In this document: positions 1 through 9,076 of the stretch, piece after piece | How positions within the stretch are numbered: position 1 is the stretch's first letter | Layout of the letters: each line of letters opens with the position of its first letter | DNA from: CAMDPA01 sp963825625 | GTDB lineage: Bacteria > Pseudomonadota > Alphaproteobacteria > Rhizobiales > Hyphomicrobiaceae | Direction of reading: 5' to 3' | Assembly (NCBI GenBank): GCA_963825625.1 | Contig: CAWGUF010000009.1 | Location: forward strand, 186,001 to 250,000 | Length of the DNA: 64,000 nucleotides | Translations under genes and position numbers: made by a program | The notes under the pieces: generated by a model | The model's input: the letters and a program-made list of their open reading frames with translations, nothing else | What the model was told of the DNA's origin: nothing | Database searches by the model: none

Positions 1-507
1 GTTGCGGCAACGTTTGTATGTCTGTCGAAGGCCGTCGAAGAGGGGGGCGTGTGAATCGGGCTTCAACCGCAGCTTGTTCCAGGCATGAGTTGCCTCTTCT
101 AGCTCGCGTTGGACGCGGGCGAGTTGCGAGGCTTGCTGAGCGATGCCGATAATGAGTTTTGCGCTCAGTCTGGCGTGCAGCTGCTCCAGCGTGAGCCTTT
201 CTGCCGGCTCAGCAGACTGCTTGAGTGCTGTCGCTGTCGCCAGGAGTACGGTTGCATCGCGCGAGCTAGCAAGCGCTCTTGCGATGTCGCGAAATCTCTT
301 GTTCTCGCGGTTGTAGGCTTTGTCGCCAATGCCAGGCCGGATCAACTGCAGAAGTGCGCGAATGCGTTTCAGGCACTTGCGGGCTTCGTGTACGCCAACG
401 GCTTTGTCCTCGGCAGAAAGTTCCGTATGGGCACGCTTTATCTGCTCGAGGCCAATGCGGAGCACGCCTTTGGATGCCGGTTCGCTGATTTTCAGTCGAT
501 ATGCCAT
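1..507 (-). CDS. CHAD-domain protein (3' part beyond window edge)
   Basis: The minus strand from an ATG at 505-507 reads without a stop to the left edge, giving about 169 residues of a CHAD domain (conserved histidine alpha-helical domain, a polyphosphate-associated helical bundle). The protein begins MAYRLKISEP and contains the hallmark HEARKCLKRIRALLQL around residues 39-54, followed by alternating charged helices. An in-frame stop at 514-516 sets the upstream limit. A short Lys/Pro-rich reading (NAKAPVKKAPVK) lies just upstream in another frame, so a longer basic N-terminus joined by a frameshift cannot be excluded. CHAD is often fused to CYTH; here the only CYTH gene is far away at 43648. 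The gene is incomplete because the window ends. Confidence 0.8.
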   Translation of the reverse strand, partial: MAYRLKISEPASKGVLRIGLEQIKRAHTELSAEDKAVGVHEARKCLKRIRALLQLIRPGIGDKAYNRENKRFRDIARALASSRDATVLLATATALKQSAEPAERLTLEQLHARLSAKLIIGIAQQASQLARVQRELEEATHAWNKLRLKPDSHAPLFDGLRQTYKRCRN

Positions 508-628
508 GCGGGGTTACGACGCTCTTCACAGGCGCTTTCTTCACAGGCGCTTTCGCGTTCACATCTCGTGGTGCGCTTTGGTTTACGGGGCCAACTTCTT
601 TGTCCGATAGTCGCGGTTGGTTAGGAAG

Positions 629-797
629 CTAGTGTAGCGCACCTGACGTTTGGTACCCGCTTGGCGCTCGCCTCGAGACCAAACGTCAGGTGCAAAAGCT
701 ACACTAGAAACATAATCTTGCTAGTGCTCCTTATGGTTCTGACATTTGCTCTCAATGGTGCGGAACCGGGAATCAAATGTCAGAACCGGAGCACTAG
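629..797. repeat. Two-hairpin palindromic element, copy A
   Basis: Two long hairpins lie head to head, 13 nt apart. Hairpin 1 (629-707) starts CTAGTG and ends CACTAG, with a perfect 10-bp basal stem, an unpaired AAAA at 694-697 on its right arm, and a perfect 16-bp apical stem (639-654 with 678-693). Hairpin 2 (721-797) also runs CTAGTG to CACTAG, with a 10-bp basal stem, an unpaired TTAT at 731-734 on its left arm, and a 14-bp apical stem. Both 4-nt bulges are on the arms that face each other. The same layout recurs at 57633-57799 and 62103-62271. Apart from this element the 508-898 interval holds nothing recognisable. Confidence 0.9.
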
Positions 798-898
798 AGC
801 GATGAATTAATGGCAATCTATGACATGTATACGACGGGTGTCATGCAGGTGTCATCGGCCAATGCTAACCGCTCTTCTTTTAGGTGAACGCCAACAGC

Positions 899-1546
899 TC
901 AGCGGCGGATCTCTTTTCGCACGCCGCGCGCCCAGTCGAGCCATAGCTCGACGCGGGCTTCAGGGTGCGGGCTGGTCACGATGTCAGTCAGAATTGCCAC
1001 CGAATCCGCTCCGGCGGCGAGCACGCCCGGTGCCCGCTCCGGTGTGATGCCGGCGATGCCGACCAGGGGCAGCGCGCCGATGCGGCGTTTCCATTGCGTC
1101 ACCTTGTCGAGGCCCTGTGGCGCCCACTTCATCGCCTTGAGCCTGGTCTCATAGACCGGTCCCAATGCGACGTACGACGGGTTGGCCGCAAGGGCGATCT
1201 CCAGCTCCTCCATGCTGTGGGTGGAGATGCCGAGGCGGATGCCGGCGGCGCGGATGGCGTCGAGATCTGCCTCGGCCAAATCCTCTTGGCCCAAATGCAG
1301 CCAGCGAGCGCCCAGCTCTATGGCGGCCTGCCAGTAGTCGTTGACGATCAGCTGGCAACCATGCCGTTGGCACACATCCAGGCTGGTCGCGATTTGCCTG
1401 CGGACCTCTTCCGCGCTTGCGTCCTTCAAGCGGAGCTGGACGGTGCGGATGCCGAGGGGCACGAGGCGGCCGATCCAGGTCGCATCAGGAAAGATCGGAT
1501 AGAAGACGTCGATTTGTTCGTCGGCAGCCTGGGCGGACGCGGACAT
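899..1546 (-). CDS. thiE: Thiamine phosphate synthase (ThiE family)
   Basis: ThiE joins hydroxymethylpyrimidine diphosphate to thiazole phosphate, giving thiamine monophosphate. The 215-residue protein begins MSASAQAADEQ and shows the TIM-barrel pattern of the family: TVQLRLKD near residue 34, a LIVNDYW stretch, WLHLGQEDL, GISTHS, YVALGPVYET and GIAGITPERA near the C-terminal phosphate-binding loop. GPVYET replaces the more usual GPxFxT sequence, as in other alphaproteobacterial ThiE/TenI-like proteins. It is the last gene of thiO-thiS-thiG-thiE on the minus strand and starts 26 nt after thiG. TenI-type aminopyrimidine aromatase is the main alternative, but the cluster position fits ThiE. Confidence 0.88.
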   Translation of the reverse strand: MSASAQAADEQIDVFYPIFPDATWIGRLVPLGIRTVQLRLKDASAEEVRRQIATSLDVCQRHGCQLIVNDYWQAAIELGARWLHLGQEDLAEADLDAIRAAGIRLGISTHSMEELEIALAANPSYVALGPVYETRLKAMKWAPQGLDKVTQWKRRIGALPLVGIAGITPERAPGVLAAGADSVAILTDIVTSPHPEARVELWLDWARGVRKEIRR

Positions 1547-1572
1547 GCGACTTCCTTCTCTATAGCTGTTTG

Positions 1573-2397
1573 CTATTGCTTGCCGAAATCGAAGAACGGC
1601 GTGCCGGCGACCGGAGTGGAAGGTTCGGCCATATCGCGCATTTCCATGAGACCGGCTTCGTAGGCCGTGCGGCCCGCCTCGATACCTGCCTTGAAGGCAG
1701 CGGCCATCCGGATCGGATCGCCAGCCTTGGCGACGGCGGTATTCAGCAAGACGGCGTCGTAGCCCATCTCCATGGCATGGGCCGCATGTGACGGCGCGCC
1801 GATGCCGGCGTCGACGATCAACGGAATTGCGGGGAAGTAATTGCGCATGGTGCGCAGTGCATACGGGTTGGCGAGGCCGCGACCGGTGCCAATCGGCGCA
1901 CCCCATGGCATCAACACCTCACAGCCAGCGGCGAGCAGACGCTCGGCGGCGCCGAGATCCTCGGTGGTGTAGGGGAAGACCTGGAAGCCGTCCTTGACGA
2001 GCTCGGTCGCCGCCTCGACGAGGCCGAACAGGTCGGGCTGCAGGGTATCGTCGTTGGCGATGACCTCCAGCTTCACCCAATTCGTATCGAACAGCTCGCG
2101 CGCCATTTGTGCGGTGACGATCGCCTCGCGCGGTGTGCGGCAACCGGCAGTATTGGGCAGGATGCGCAACCCTAGCCCGCCGATCAATTCGAAGAAGCGC
2201 TGGCCGGAGCGCTCCCGGGCGGCCTCGCGGCGCAACGACACGGTAACGATGCCGGTGCCGGATGCTTCTACAGCTTCGCTCAGCACTTGCGGCGAGGGAT
2301 ACTGCGCGGTGCCCAGCAAGAGCCGTGAGCCGGGTTCCACGCCATAGACGCGGAAGGCTTTCTGGCTCGGGTGCGGGCTTTCGGTTCTATCAAGCAT
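1573..2397 (-). CDS. thiG: Thiazole synthase ThiG
   Basis: ThiG builds the thiazole phosphate ring from deoxyxylulose phosphate, dehydroglycine and the ThiS thiocarboxylate. The 274-residue reading from ATG 2397 has RLLLGTAQYPS near the N-terminus, LPNTAGCRTPREA, WVKLEVIAND (containing the Schiff-base lysine region), VLMPWGAPIGTGRGL and IVDAGIGAPSHAA, all typical of the ThiG barrel. Its start lies only a few bases after the thiS stop at 2402, suggesting translational coupling, and thiE follows. The gene is intact and full length. Confidence 0.95.
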   Translation of the reverse strand: MLDRTESPHPSQKAFRVYGVEPGSRLLLGTAQYPSPQVLSEAVEASGTGIVTVSLRREAARERSGQRFFELIGGLGLRILPNTAGCRTPREAIVTAQMARELFDTNWVKLEVIANDDTLQPDLFGLVEAATELVKDGFQVFPYTTEDLGAAERLLAAGCEVLMPWGAPIGTGRGLANPYALRTMRNYFPAIPLIVDAGIGAPSHAAHAMEMGYDAVLLNTAVAKAGDPIRMAAAFKAGIEAGRTAYEAGLMEMRDMAEPSTPVAGTPFFDFGKQ

Positions 2398-2401
2398 TGT
2401 T

Positions 2402-2680
2402 TCAGCCGCCCTGTCGTGGAGCCACGATCTCGACGCGGTCGCCATCGGCCAGCGCAGCTGTCGTGCGCGCTCGGGCCGGCACGAACTGGCCATTGATTGC
2501 GGTGGCGATCTTGGCGTCGCCGTAGCCGGCCTCGGCGATCAGCTCGGCAAGCGAGCGGGCGCATGTCTCTACGCGCTCTCCGTTGACGATCACGCCAAGC
2601 GTTTCGCCTTGCCCGGTTGCAGAGCGCTCCTGTCTGGTTTTCTCGTTGGCTTCGCGAGCCATAGTGGAATGTCCGTTCAT
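2402..2680 (-). CDS. thiS: Sulfur carrier protein ThiS
   Basis: This small ubiquitin-like carrier ends in the required Gly-Gly (APRQGG) at the extreme C-terminus, where it is adenylated and thiocarboxylated. The core reads VIVNGERVE, then LAELIAEAG, AINGQFVPAR and LADGDRVEIV, which matches ThiS. From ATG 2680 the protein has 92 residues, longer than the usual 65-70. A GTG at 2593, exactly at VIVNGE, would give a standard-length protein and may be the true start. It sits between thiO and thiG. Confidence 0.9.
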   Translation of the reverse strand: MNGHSTMAREANEKTRQERSATGQGETLGVIVNGERVETCARSLAELIAEAGYGDAKIATAINGQFVPARARTTAALADGDRVEIVAPRQGG

Positions 2681-2793
2681 GCTTCAACACATCGCAAGAC
2701 GCGCGCCAAGATGCAAGCGGTGGCATCAGGCTGACTGAGGCCAAATCTGGGAATCGCTTGCGGGAGCCGGGGTAGGCCCGACGATGTCGGCGA

Positions 2794-3810
2794 TCAGACG
2801 CTTTCGATCTCCAGGAGGCCGGGGCGCAGTTTACCGTTGGACAGATAGCCGGCGACCACCGCGGCCATGACGGGCGCCAGCAGGAAGCCGTGGCGATAGG
2901 CACCGTTGACGTGGATATGCTTTCCGCGCACCAGGGCTTTCGGGACATTGTCTGGAAACGCGGGCCGGACGCCGGCCGACAATTCCAGGATCTCCGCCTC
3001 GCCGAGCGCCGGGTTTAAGGCGTAGGCCATGCCGAGCAGCTCCAGAGCGGACCGCATGGTCATGGCACTGTCGTCCTCGCTTTCGATCACGGTGGCGCCA
3101 ACGAGGTGCACGCCGTCGCCCCACGGCACGATATACAGCGGATAGCGGGGGTGCAGCAGGCGCACGGGTCGGGACAGCGTCACATCGCGGGCGCGGACCA
3201 GCAGGCGCTCGCCGCGCACACCGCGCAAGGTGGGCAGGTCGTCGCGGGAGGCAAGACCGCGGCAATCGATTACGATGTCGGCTTCGTTGGGCGGCTGTGG
3301 CGTTGGTGGGTATGGTTCGCCCAGGCGGACCTCGGCGCCGGAGTTGCGCGTTGCCTCGAGCAGGAAGTCGAGCGCATCGGGTGTGCGCATATGGGCTTCT
3401 TCAGGATAGTAGAGGCCGGTGGCAAAGCGGCCGGCGAGGCTGGGCTCGAGGCTGGCGATGCGGTCCTGGCCAACGGTCTGGTGGCCAGGCGCCATGCGGG
3501 CGAAGCGCTTGAGCTCGCTGGTATCGCGCGGTTGGGCAAGCACAAGCGTGCCGGCGGTGATGAGACCGGGATAGACATTGCGCCACAGTGCCAGTCCCTC
3601 AATGCCGGCCTCGCGCACAACGGGCTCGGCTGCCTCCGCTTCGCACCATGGGGCGAGCATGGCGCCGGCGAAGCGGCTTTGGGCTGCCGCATAGGGCTGG
3701 GGGGAGGCTTCGAACAGGCGCACACGGTGGCCGTCACGGGCGTGACGGAGCGCCTGCCAGATGCCGAAGATGCCTGCTCCGGCGATGTCTATGTTGAGGC
3801 CAGTTGCCAT
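2794..3810 (-). CDS. thiO: Glycine oxidase ThiO
   Basis: This FAD-dependent oxidase of the DAO family supplies dehydroglycine for thiazole synthesis. The 338-residue protein opens with a Rossmann dinucleotide motif (DIAGAGIFGIWQA) and has an acidic ribose-binding end of strand 2 (VRLFEASP). It ends with a DAO-type C-terminal region (GVRPAFPDN, then HVNGAYRHGFLLAP). It is the first thi gene on the minus strand. The gap to the upstream gamma-glutamyltransferase gene is only 57 bp, which is too short for a TPP riboswitch, and none was seen. No thiC is present in the window. Confidence 0.9.
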   Translation of the reverse strand: MATGLNIDIAGAGIFGIWQALRHARDGHRVRLFEASPQPYAAAQSRFAGAMLAPWCEAEAAEPVVREAGIEGLALWRNVYPGLITAGTLVLAQPRDTSELKRFARMAPGHQTVGQDRIASLEPSLAGRFATGLYYPEEAHMRTPDALDFLLEATRNSGAEVRLGEPYPPTPQPPNEADIVIDCRGLASRDDLPTLRGVRGERLLVRARDVTLSRPVRLLHPRYPLYIVPWGDGVHLVGATVIESEDDSAMTMRSALELLGMAYALNPALGEAEILELSAGVRPAFPDNVPKALVRGKHIHVNGAYRHGFLLAPVMAAVVAGYLSNGKLRPGLLEIESV

Positions 3811-3867
3811 TGGATGAGGCTACGCTCCGACCATGTCCGTTGTCAGCTGCGATCTTGCGCAATGGGG

Positions 3868-5673
3868 TCAGTCGCCACGGGCTACACCCTCGCGCCGCGG
3901 GTCGGCGCCGCCTTCCAGCCTGCCGCTGGGGCGCCTGACGATGATGTGGGTTCCGGAGGTCATCGGGCCCATCTTGACGCTGTGACCGAGCTTGGCGAGT
4001 TTTTCCGGCAGCCGCTCGTCGCGGTAATCCTTTTCCAGCTCCAGTGGTCCGTTGCGACTGCCGAAATTGGGGAGGTCGGCGGCTGCCTGGGCATCGAGAC
4101 GCCAGTCGATCAGCCCGACGACACTTTTGATGACATAGAGCGGTATGCGTGAGCCGCCGGGGGAGCCGAGGACGGCTGCAAGCCGGCCCTTGGCGTCGAA
4201 CAGGATGGTCGGGGCCATCGAGCTGCGCGGCCGCTTGCCCGGCGCGACCGCGTTGGCGATCGGGTAGCCCTTGTCGTCCACCGGCCGGAACGAGAAGTCG
4301 GTCAGCTGATTGTTGAGCAGGAAGCCGGCCGCCATCAGGCCGGAGCCGAAGCCGCTTTCGATCGAGGTGGTCAAGGCGACGGCGTTGCCGCGCGAATCGA
4401 CGATGGATACATGGCTCGTGCCGGCGCGTTCCTGGGTGGCATCGCGGCCAGCCTTGCGCGGGTGGGCTCCGGGGGGCAAGCCGGGGGAGGCCTTGGGCTG
4501 GGCGCGGGACGGTGAGATCAGCTTGCGCCGCACGGCGAGATAGGCCGGGTTGAGCAGGCCATCAGGGGGCTTGACGGTATCGGGGTCCGCGATCCAGCGG
4601 TTGCGGTCGGCATATGCAAGCTTTTCGGCTTCCACGACGTAATGCACACCGTTCGCGTTCATTGGCGTGCGGCCGAGATCAAAGGGCTCGATCAGCTCCA
4701 GCGTCATCGCGACAGCATGGCCGCCAGATGAAGGCGGACCCATGCCGCAGACGCGTCGCGTGCGGTAGGTGGTGCAGACAGGGGGGCGGCGGATCGGGCG
4801 ATAGGCTGCGAGGTCGGCGAGTGTCAACGTGCCGGGGCGGCTGGGAGCGGCGCGCACGGCCTCGACGATGGCGCGTGCGATGCGGCCCCGGTAGAACGCG
4901 TCTGCGCCGTTTGCGGCCAGCTCCTGCAGCGTTCTGGCATAGTCGGGGTTTTTCAGACGCGTGCCGGGTTGATGCGCCTTGCCGTCGGGATCGAAGAAGT
5001 ACGCGCGGGCGGTGGGCGAGAAGCGCGCGGGGCCGCCGGCGGTCAGCAGCATGGACAGGCGGGGGGAGACGAGGAAGCCGTCGATGGCAAGCTGGATCGC
5101 TGGTTGCAAGAGGCGTTTCCACGGCAGGCGGCCGTGTCGCTTGTGGGCCAATGCCAGCATGGCGACGACACCGGGTACGCCGACGCTTTCGCCGGTGGCG
5201 ACGGCATCCCAGAACGGCCGGCGCGAGCCATCGGGATTCAAGAACACGTCCGGTTTGATGCCTGCCGGCGCCGTTTCGCGGCCGTCATAGGCGAGCAGCC
5301 GGCCGTTCTTGCGGTCGTAGGCGAGGAGGAAGGCGCCGCCACCGATGCCGGAGGATTGCGGCTCGACAAGGTCGAGCACCATTTGTACGGCGATGGCGGC
5401 GTCGACGGCGGTGCCGCCGGAGCGGAGGATCCGGAGGCCGGTATCGATGGCGTATGGATTGGCGGAGACGACCATATGCCGCTTGGCGCGCACGAGGGTC
5501 TTGGTGTCGAGGCCGGTCGCACCTTCGGGGTCGACAGCATATTGGGCGTGCGCGGAGGCTGGCGGCAGCGTCGCGTGCAGTCCTGTTGCGATTGCGATGC
5601 ACACTGCGAGGCGGACGGGGCCGATACCTGAAAGCGTGCGGATGGACCGGGATGGTCTGGCTGTGAGCGTCAC
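3868..5673 (-). CDS. ggt: Gamma-glutamyltransferase (secreted)
   Basis: Gamma-glutamyltranspeptidase hydrolyses glutathione and transfers glutamyl groups in the periplasm after autocleavage. From a GTG at 5673 the 601-residue protein has a hydrophobic signal segment (LAVCIAIATGL) ending in an ASAHAQ cleavage-like site. It contains the large-subunit start region (HMVVSANPYA), SSGIGGGAFLL, the autocleavage threonine in GTSHVSIVD, and the small-subunit motifs NNQLTDFSF and GKRPRSSMAPT. The same reading frame stays open further upstream into dnaE2, but that extension is dnaE2 sequence in a wrong frame and not part of this enzyme. The start codon is therefore uncertain. thiO follows 57 bp downstream. 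Confidence 0.88.
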   Translation of the reverse strand: MTLTARPSRSIRTLSGIGPVRLAVCIAIATGLHATLPPASAHAQYAVDPEGATGLDTKTLVRAKRHMVVSANPYAIDTGLRILRSGGTAVDAAIAVQMVLDLVEPQSSGIGGGAFLLAYDRKNGRLLAYDGRETAPAGIKPDVFLNPDGSRRPFWDAVATGESVGVPGVVAMLALAHKRHGRLPWKRLLQPAIQLAIDGFLVSPRLSMLLTAGGPARFSPTARAYFFDPDGKAHQPGTRLKNPDYARTLQELAANGADAFYRGRIARAIVEAVRAAPSRPGTLTLADLAAYRPIRRPPVCTTYRTRRVCGMGPPSSGGHAVAMTLELIEPFDLGRTPMNANGVHYVVEAEKLAYADRNRWIADPDTVKPPDGLLNPAYLAVRRKLISPSRAQPKASPGLPPGAHPRKAGRDATQERAGTSHVSIVDSRGNAVALTTSIESGFGSGLMAAGFLLNNQLTDFSFRPVDDKGYPIANAVAPGKRPRSSMAPTILFDAKGRLAAVLGSPGGSRIPLYVIKSVVGLIDWRLDAQAAADLPNFGSRNGPLELEKDYRDERLPEKLAKLGHSVKMGPMTSGTHIIVRRPSGRLEGGADPRREGVARGD

Positions 5674-6540
5674 GAGGCCTCGGGTGCTGGGCGGACGGTT
5701 GCAGGGCTGCTGGTGGCGGGTGGCAGGTGGTGCGGCGCTTGTAGCCCAGCTGTCGCTCAGTGGAAATCGCGGGATTTCGGTATCACCACCTGCTGGCGCG
5801 GGTGGCGGGAGGGGCGGGGCAGGCCGTCGCGGCGAAGGGGGCTGCGGGCGGAGCCGGGCTCGGGGCGCAGGACCTCGTCGGCATTGGCAATAGGTATCGG
5901 CATCGGCATGGCAGTGTCGAGCTCCGACAATGTGGCGAGCCAGTCGTTGCGGTCCTCGAGCCGGGTCGAGACGACGTGGATGATGTCCTCGTGGCGCTGG
6001 ATGCGGCCGTGGATCAGGACCAGGCGGGCGGTCATCACCACCTTGCGGAAACGCTCCAGCGTTTTGGGCCAGATCACGGCGTTGGCGACGCCGGTCTCGT
6101 CCTCGATGGTCATGAAGACAACGCCCTTGGCGCTGCCGGGCCGCTGTCGCACCAGCACGACGCCGGCGACGGCGACCCAGGCACCGTCCTTCATGGTGCG
6201 CAGGTCCGCACAGGTGAGCACGCGCTGGCTTGTGGAGACGGGGGCGCAGAAAGCTGATCGGGTGAGCTTTCAAGGACAGGCGCAGTGTCTGGTAGTCGTT
6301 GACGACATGCTCCGACAGCGCCATTTCAGGCAGGGATATGGTGCGTTCGCGCCCTACTTCGCGGGTCTCTGCCCAGCCAAACAGCGGCAGCGGGTCGGGG
6401 GCCTTCAGTGCTTTCACCTCCCACAGCGCCTGGCGTCGGTCGAGGCCGATCGAGCGGAATGCATCGGCTGCGGCCAGCCGCTCCAGCGTCGGCAGGCGAG
6501 AGGCCGGCGCGCTGCCAGAGGTCGTGGAGGTTCTCGAATG

Positions 6541-6579
6541 CGCGTTCCGACTCCCCTTCGGGGAGCCGGCCGGAACGCG
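6541..6579. repeat. Palindromic element 1 within dnaE2
   Basis: The outer stem is CGCGTTCCG/CGGAACGCG. The inner hairpin is CTCCCC-TTC-GGGGAG, followed by CCGGC. On the gene strand it reads SGRLPEGESERA, just before the DnaE2 segment FENLHDLW. Confidence 0.85.
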
Positions 6580-6600
6580 GGCTGGGCTTGTTTTGGATTG

Positions 6601-6639
6601 CGCGTTCCGACTCCCCTTCGGGAGCCGGCCGGAAGCGCG
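6601..6639. repeat. Palindromic element 2 within dnaE2
   Basis: This has the same outer stem as element 1 and the same core, but the inner hairpin lacks one G (CTCCCCTTCGGGAG). That missing base coincides with a dnaE2 frame change: restoring one base would join the DAERLVGGSPRA frame to the PEGESERA frame. Confidence 0.8.
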
Positions 6640-6751
6640 CGTGGCGAGCCGCCGACGAGCCGCTCGGCGTCCTCCTGCCGCATGCCGTCGATCTGGCGAA
6701 AGCCAAGGCGAAGCGCAGGAGGAGTTTTACTGGCGGCTGGAAGTCTCAGTC

Positions 6752-6792
6752 GGCGGCTGGCGACTCCCCTTCGGGGAGCCGGCCGCCAGCCG
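6752..6792. repeat. Palindromic element 3 within dnaE2
   Basis: The core ACTCCCCTTCGGGGAGCCGG matches element 1, but the outer stem is different and still palindromic (GCGGCTGGCG/CGCCAGCCGC). On the gene strand it reads GGRLPEGESPAA. A dnaE2 frame change lies next to it. Confidence 0.85.
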
Positions 6793-6868
6793 CGTCGGCG
6801 TGTTCGCCGGAGCGGCCAAGAGCAGCAGCCGCGTCGGCGTGTTCGCCGGAGCGGCCAGAGGAAACAGC
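6791..6868. repeat. 39-bp tandem duplication within dnaE2
   Basis: Two near-identical 39-bp units start GCGTCGGCGT at 6791 and 6830, between palindromic elements 3 and 4. The unit is 13 codons, so the frame is kept; it encodes a repeated LGRSGEHADAA. Confidence 0.8.
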
Positions 6869-6884
6869 CGCGTTGACTTTGCTG

Positions 6885-6925
6885 GCGCCTGGCGACTCCC
6901 CTGCGGGGAGCCGGCCGCCAGGCGC
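6885..6925. repeat. Palindromic element 4 within dnaE2
   Basis: The outer stem is GCGCCTGGCG/CGCCAGGCGC and the inner hairpin CTCCCC-TGC-GGGGAG. On the gene strand it reads PGGRLPAGESPGAS, directly after the DnaE2 segment CTLEDSFPA. Confidence 0.85.
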
Positions 6926-9029
6926 AGGAAAACTATCCTCCAGGGTGCAATCCCAGTCGGAATGATTGACGTCGACAGGGCGGACCTCGACGCCATGCTC
7001 ACGCGCGTCGCGCACGATCTGGGCCGGGGCGTAAAAGCCCATCGGCTGAGCGTTGAGCAGGGCGCAGGCGAAGGCCGCCGGATAGTGGCATTTGAGCCAG
7101 GACGACACGTAGACCAGATGGGCGAAGCTGGCTGCGTGGCTTTCGGGAAAGCCATATTCGCCGAAGCCCTTGATCTGGCTGAAGCAGCGTTCCGCGAAGT
7201 TGCGGTCGTAGCCGCGCGCCACCATGCGCGGAGATCATCTTGTCCTCGAGCCGGCCGATGGTGCCGACGCGGCGGAAGGTGGCCATCGCCTTTCTCAGCT
7301 CGTTGACCTCTGCATCGGAGAAGCGTGCCGCGACCATGGCAATGCGCATCGCCTGCTCCTGGAACAGCGGGACGCCCTTGGTCTTGCCGAGGATCTGTCT
7401 GAGCTCGTCGGGGGGGCCGTGTGCGGGATCGGGGCGAGGGATAGGTTTCCGGCTTCCAGGCCGGAGCGGCGGCGCAGGTAGGGATGCACCATGTCGCCCT
7501 GGATCGGGCCGGGCCGGACAATCGCCACCTCGATCACCAGGTCGTAGAAGGTGCGCGGCTTCAGGCGCGGCAGCATGTTCATCTGCGCTCTGGACTCGAC
7601 CTGGAACACGCCGACCGAATCGGCCCTGCACAGCATGTCGTAGACGGCCGGGTCCTCGCGCGGCACGCGGGCCAGCGACATTGGCAGGCGGTGGTGGGTT
7701 TCGAGCAAACTGAAGGCGCGGCGGATGCAGGACAGCATGCCGAGCGCCAGCACGTCGACCTTCAACAGGCCGAGCGCATCGAGGTCGTCCTTGTCCCATT
7801 CGATGACGGTGCGATCCTCCATCGCCGCGTTGCCGACCGGGACGACCTCGGTCAGCGGCCGAGCGTGTGAGCACGAAGCCGCCGACATGCTGGGAGAGAT
7901 GGCGCGGGAAGCCGATCAGCTCCTCGGCCAGTTCGATGCACGCGTGACGAGCAACGGATCGTGCGGATCGAGGCCGGCCTCGCGAATGTGCTGCTCGGGC
8001 AGCGTGCCGTCCGAGCGCGGCTGCCCCAGACCATGCCGGCAAGTGCGGCGACGGTATCCTCGGACAGGCCCATCGCCTTGCCGACCTCGCGCACCGCGGA
8101 GCGGGCGCGGTAGGAGATGACGGTGGCGGCGAGGCCGGCGCGGTCGCGGCCGTAGCGGGCGTAGATGTACTGGATCACCTCCTCGCGCCGCTCGTGCTCG
8201 AAATCGACGTCGATGTCGGGCGGCTCCTTGCGTTCCGGCGATACGAAGCGCTCGAACAGAAGGTCGATCTCGGTCGGATTCACGGCGGTGATGCCGAGGC
8301 AGTAGCAGACGGCGGAATTGGCCGCCGAGCCACGGCCCTGGCACAGGATGCCCTGGGCGCGGGCGAAGGCGACGATGTCGTGCACGGTGAGGAAGTAATG
8401 CGCGTAGCTTGAGCGTGGCGATGAGATCGAGCTCGCGCCGTAGGGTGGCGGCGACCTTGTCCGGCAGCCCAGCAGGGAAGCGGGCCGCGCGCGCCGTCCC
8501 AGGTCAGGCTCCTCCAGGTGGGATTGGGCTGTCTTGCCGGACGGCACGGGCTCGTCGGGATACTCGTAGACCAGCTCGTCGAGCGAGAAGCGGCAGGCAT
8601 CCGCGATTTCGAGGGTGCGGGCAATGGCTGCTTCATGGCCGCGAAAAAGGCGGGTCATCTCACGTGGGGGTTTGAGGTGGCGCTCGGCATTGGGCGGCAG
8701 GCGGGTACCGGCCGCCGCCACCGTGGTGCCGTGGCGGATGGCTGCGAGGACATCGGCCAGCGGGCGGCGGTGGGCGGCGTGATAGATCACGTCGCCGGTG
8801 GCAACCAGCGGCGTGCCGCAGCGGTTGGCGAGGGCTTCCAGGGCGGCGATGCGGGCGCGGTCGTCACCGCGGTAGGAATGGGAGGCGGCGAGGTAGACGG
8901 GTGAGGGGGCGAGTGCGGCCGTGATGCGCTGCAGCTGCGCAGCGAAATCTGCAGGGTTCGGTGGTGGTGGTGGTGGAGGTGGCGGCGGTGCGGGGCAAGG
9001 GAAGGCGATGAAGTTGTGGGTTTTTTGTG

Positions 9030-9070
9030 GCGCGTTCCGACTCGCCTCCGGCGAGCCGGCCGGAACGCGC
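9030..9070. repeat. Palindromic element 5 within dnaE2
   Basis: The outer stem is GCGCGTTCCG/CGGAACGCGC. The inner hairpin is CTCGCC-TCC-GGCGAG, so it differs from the other copies on both arms and pairing is kept. In the dnaE2 frame it reads VPAGSPEASRNA, a different frame from the GRLPxGE copies. It lies beside the 102-bp tandem repeat. Confidence 0.8.
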
Positions 9071-9076
9071 TGCGAT

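Noticed and set aside
3868..6417. One 849-codon frame joining DnaE2 residues to gamma-glutamyltransferase
   Set aside because: Only the first roughly 55 codons look like DnaE2 and the middle is out-of-frame DnaE2; the transferase has its own signal peptide start at 5673.
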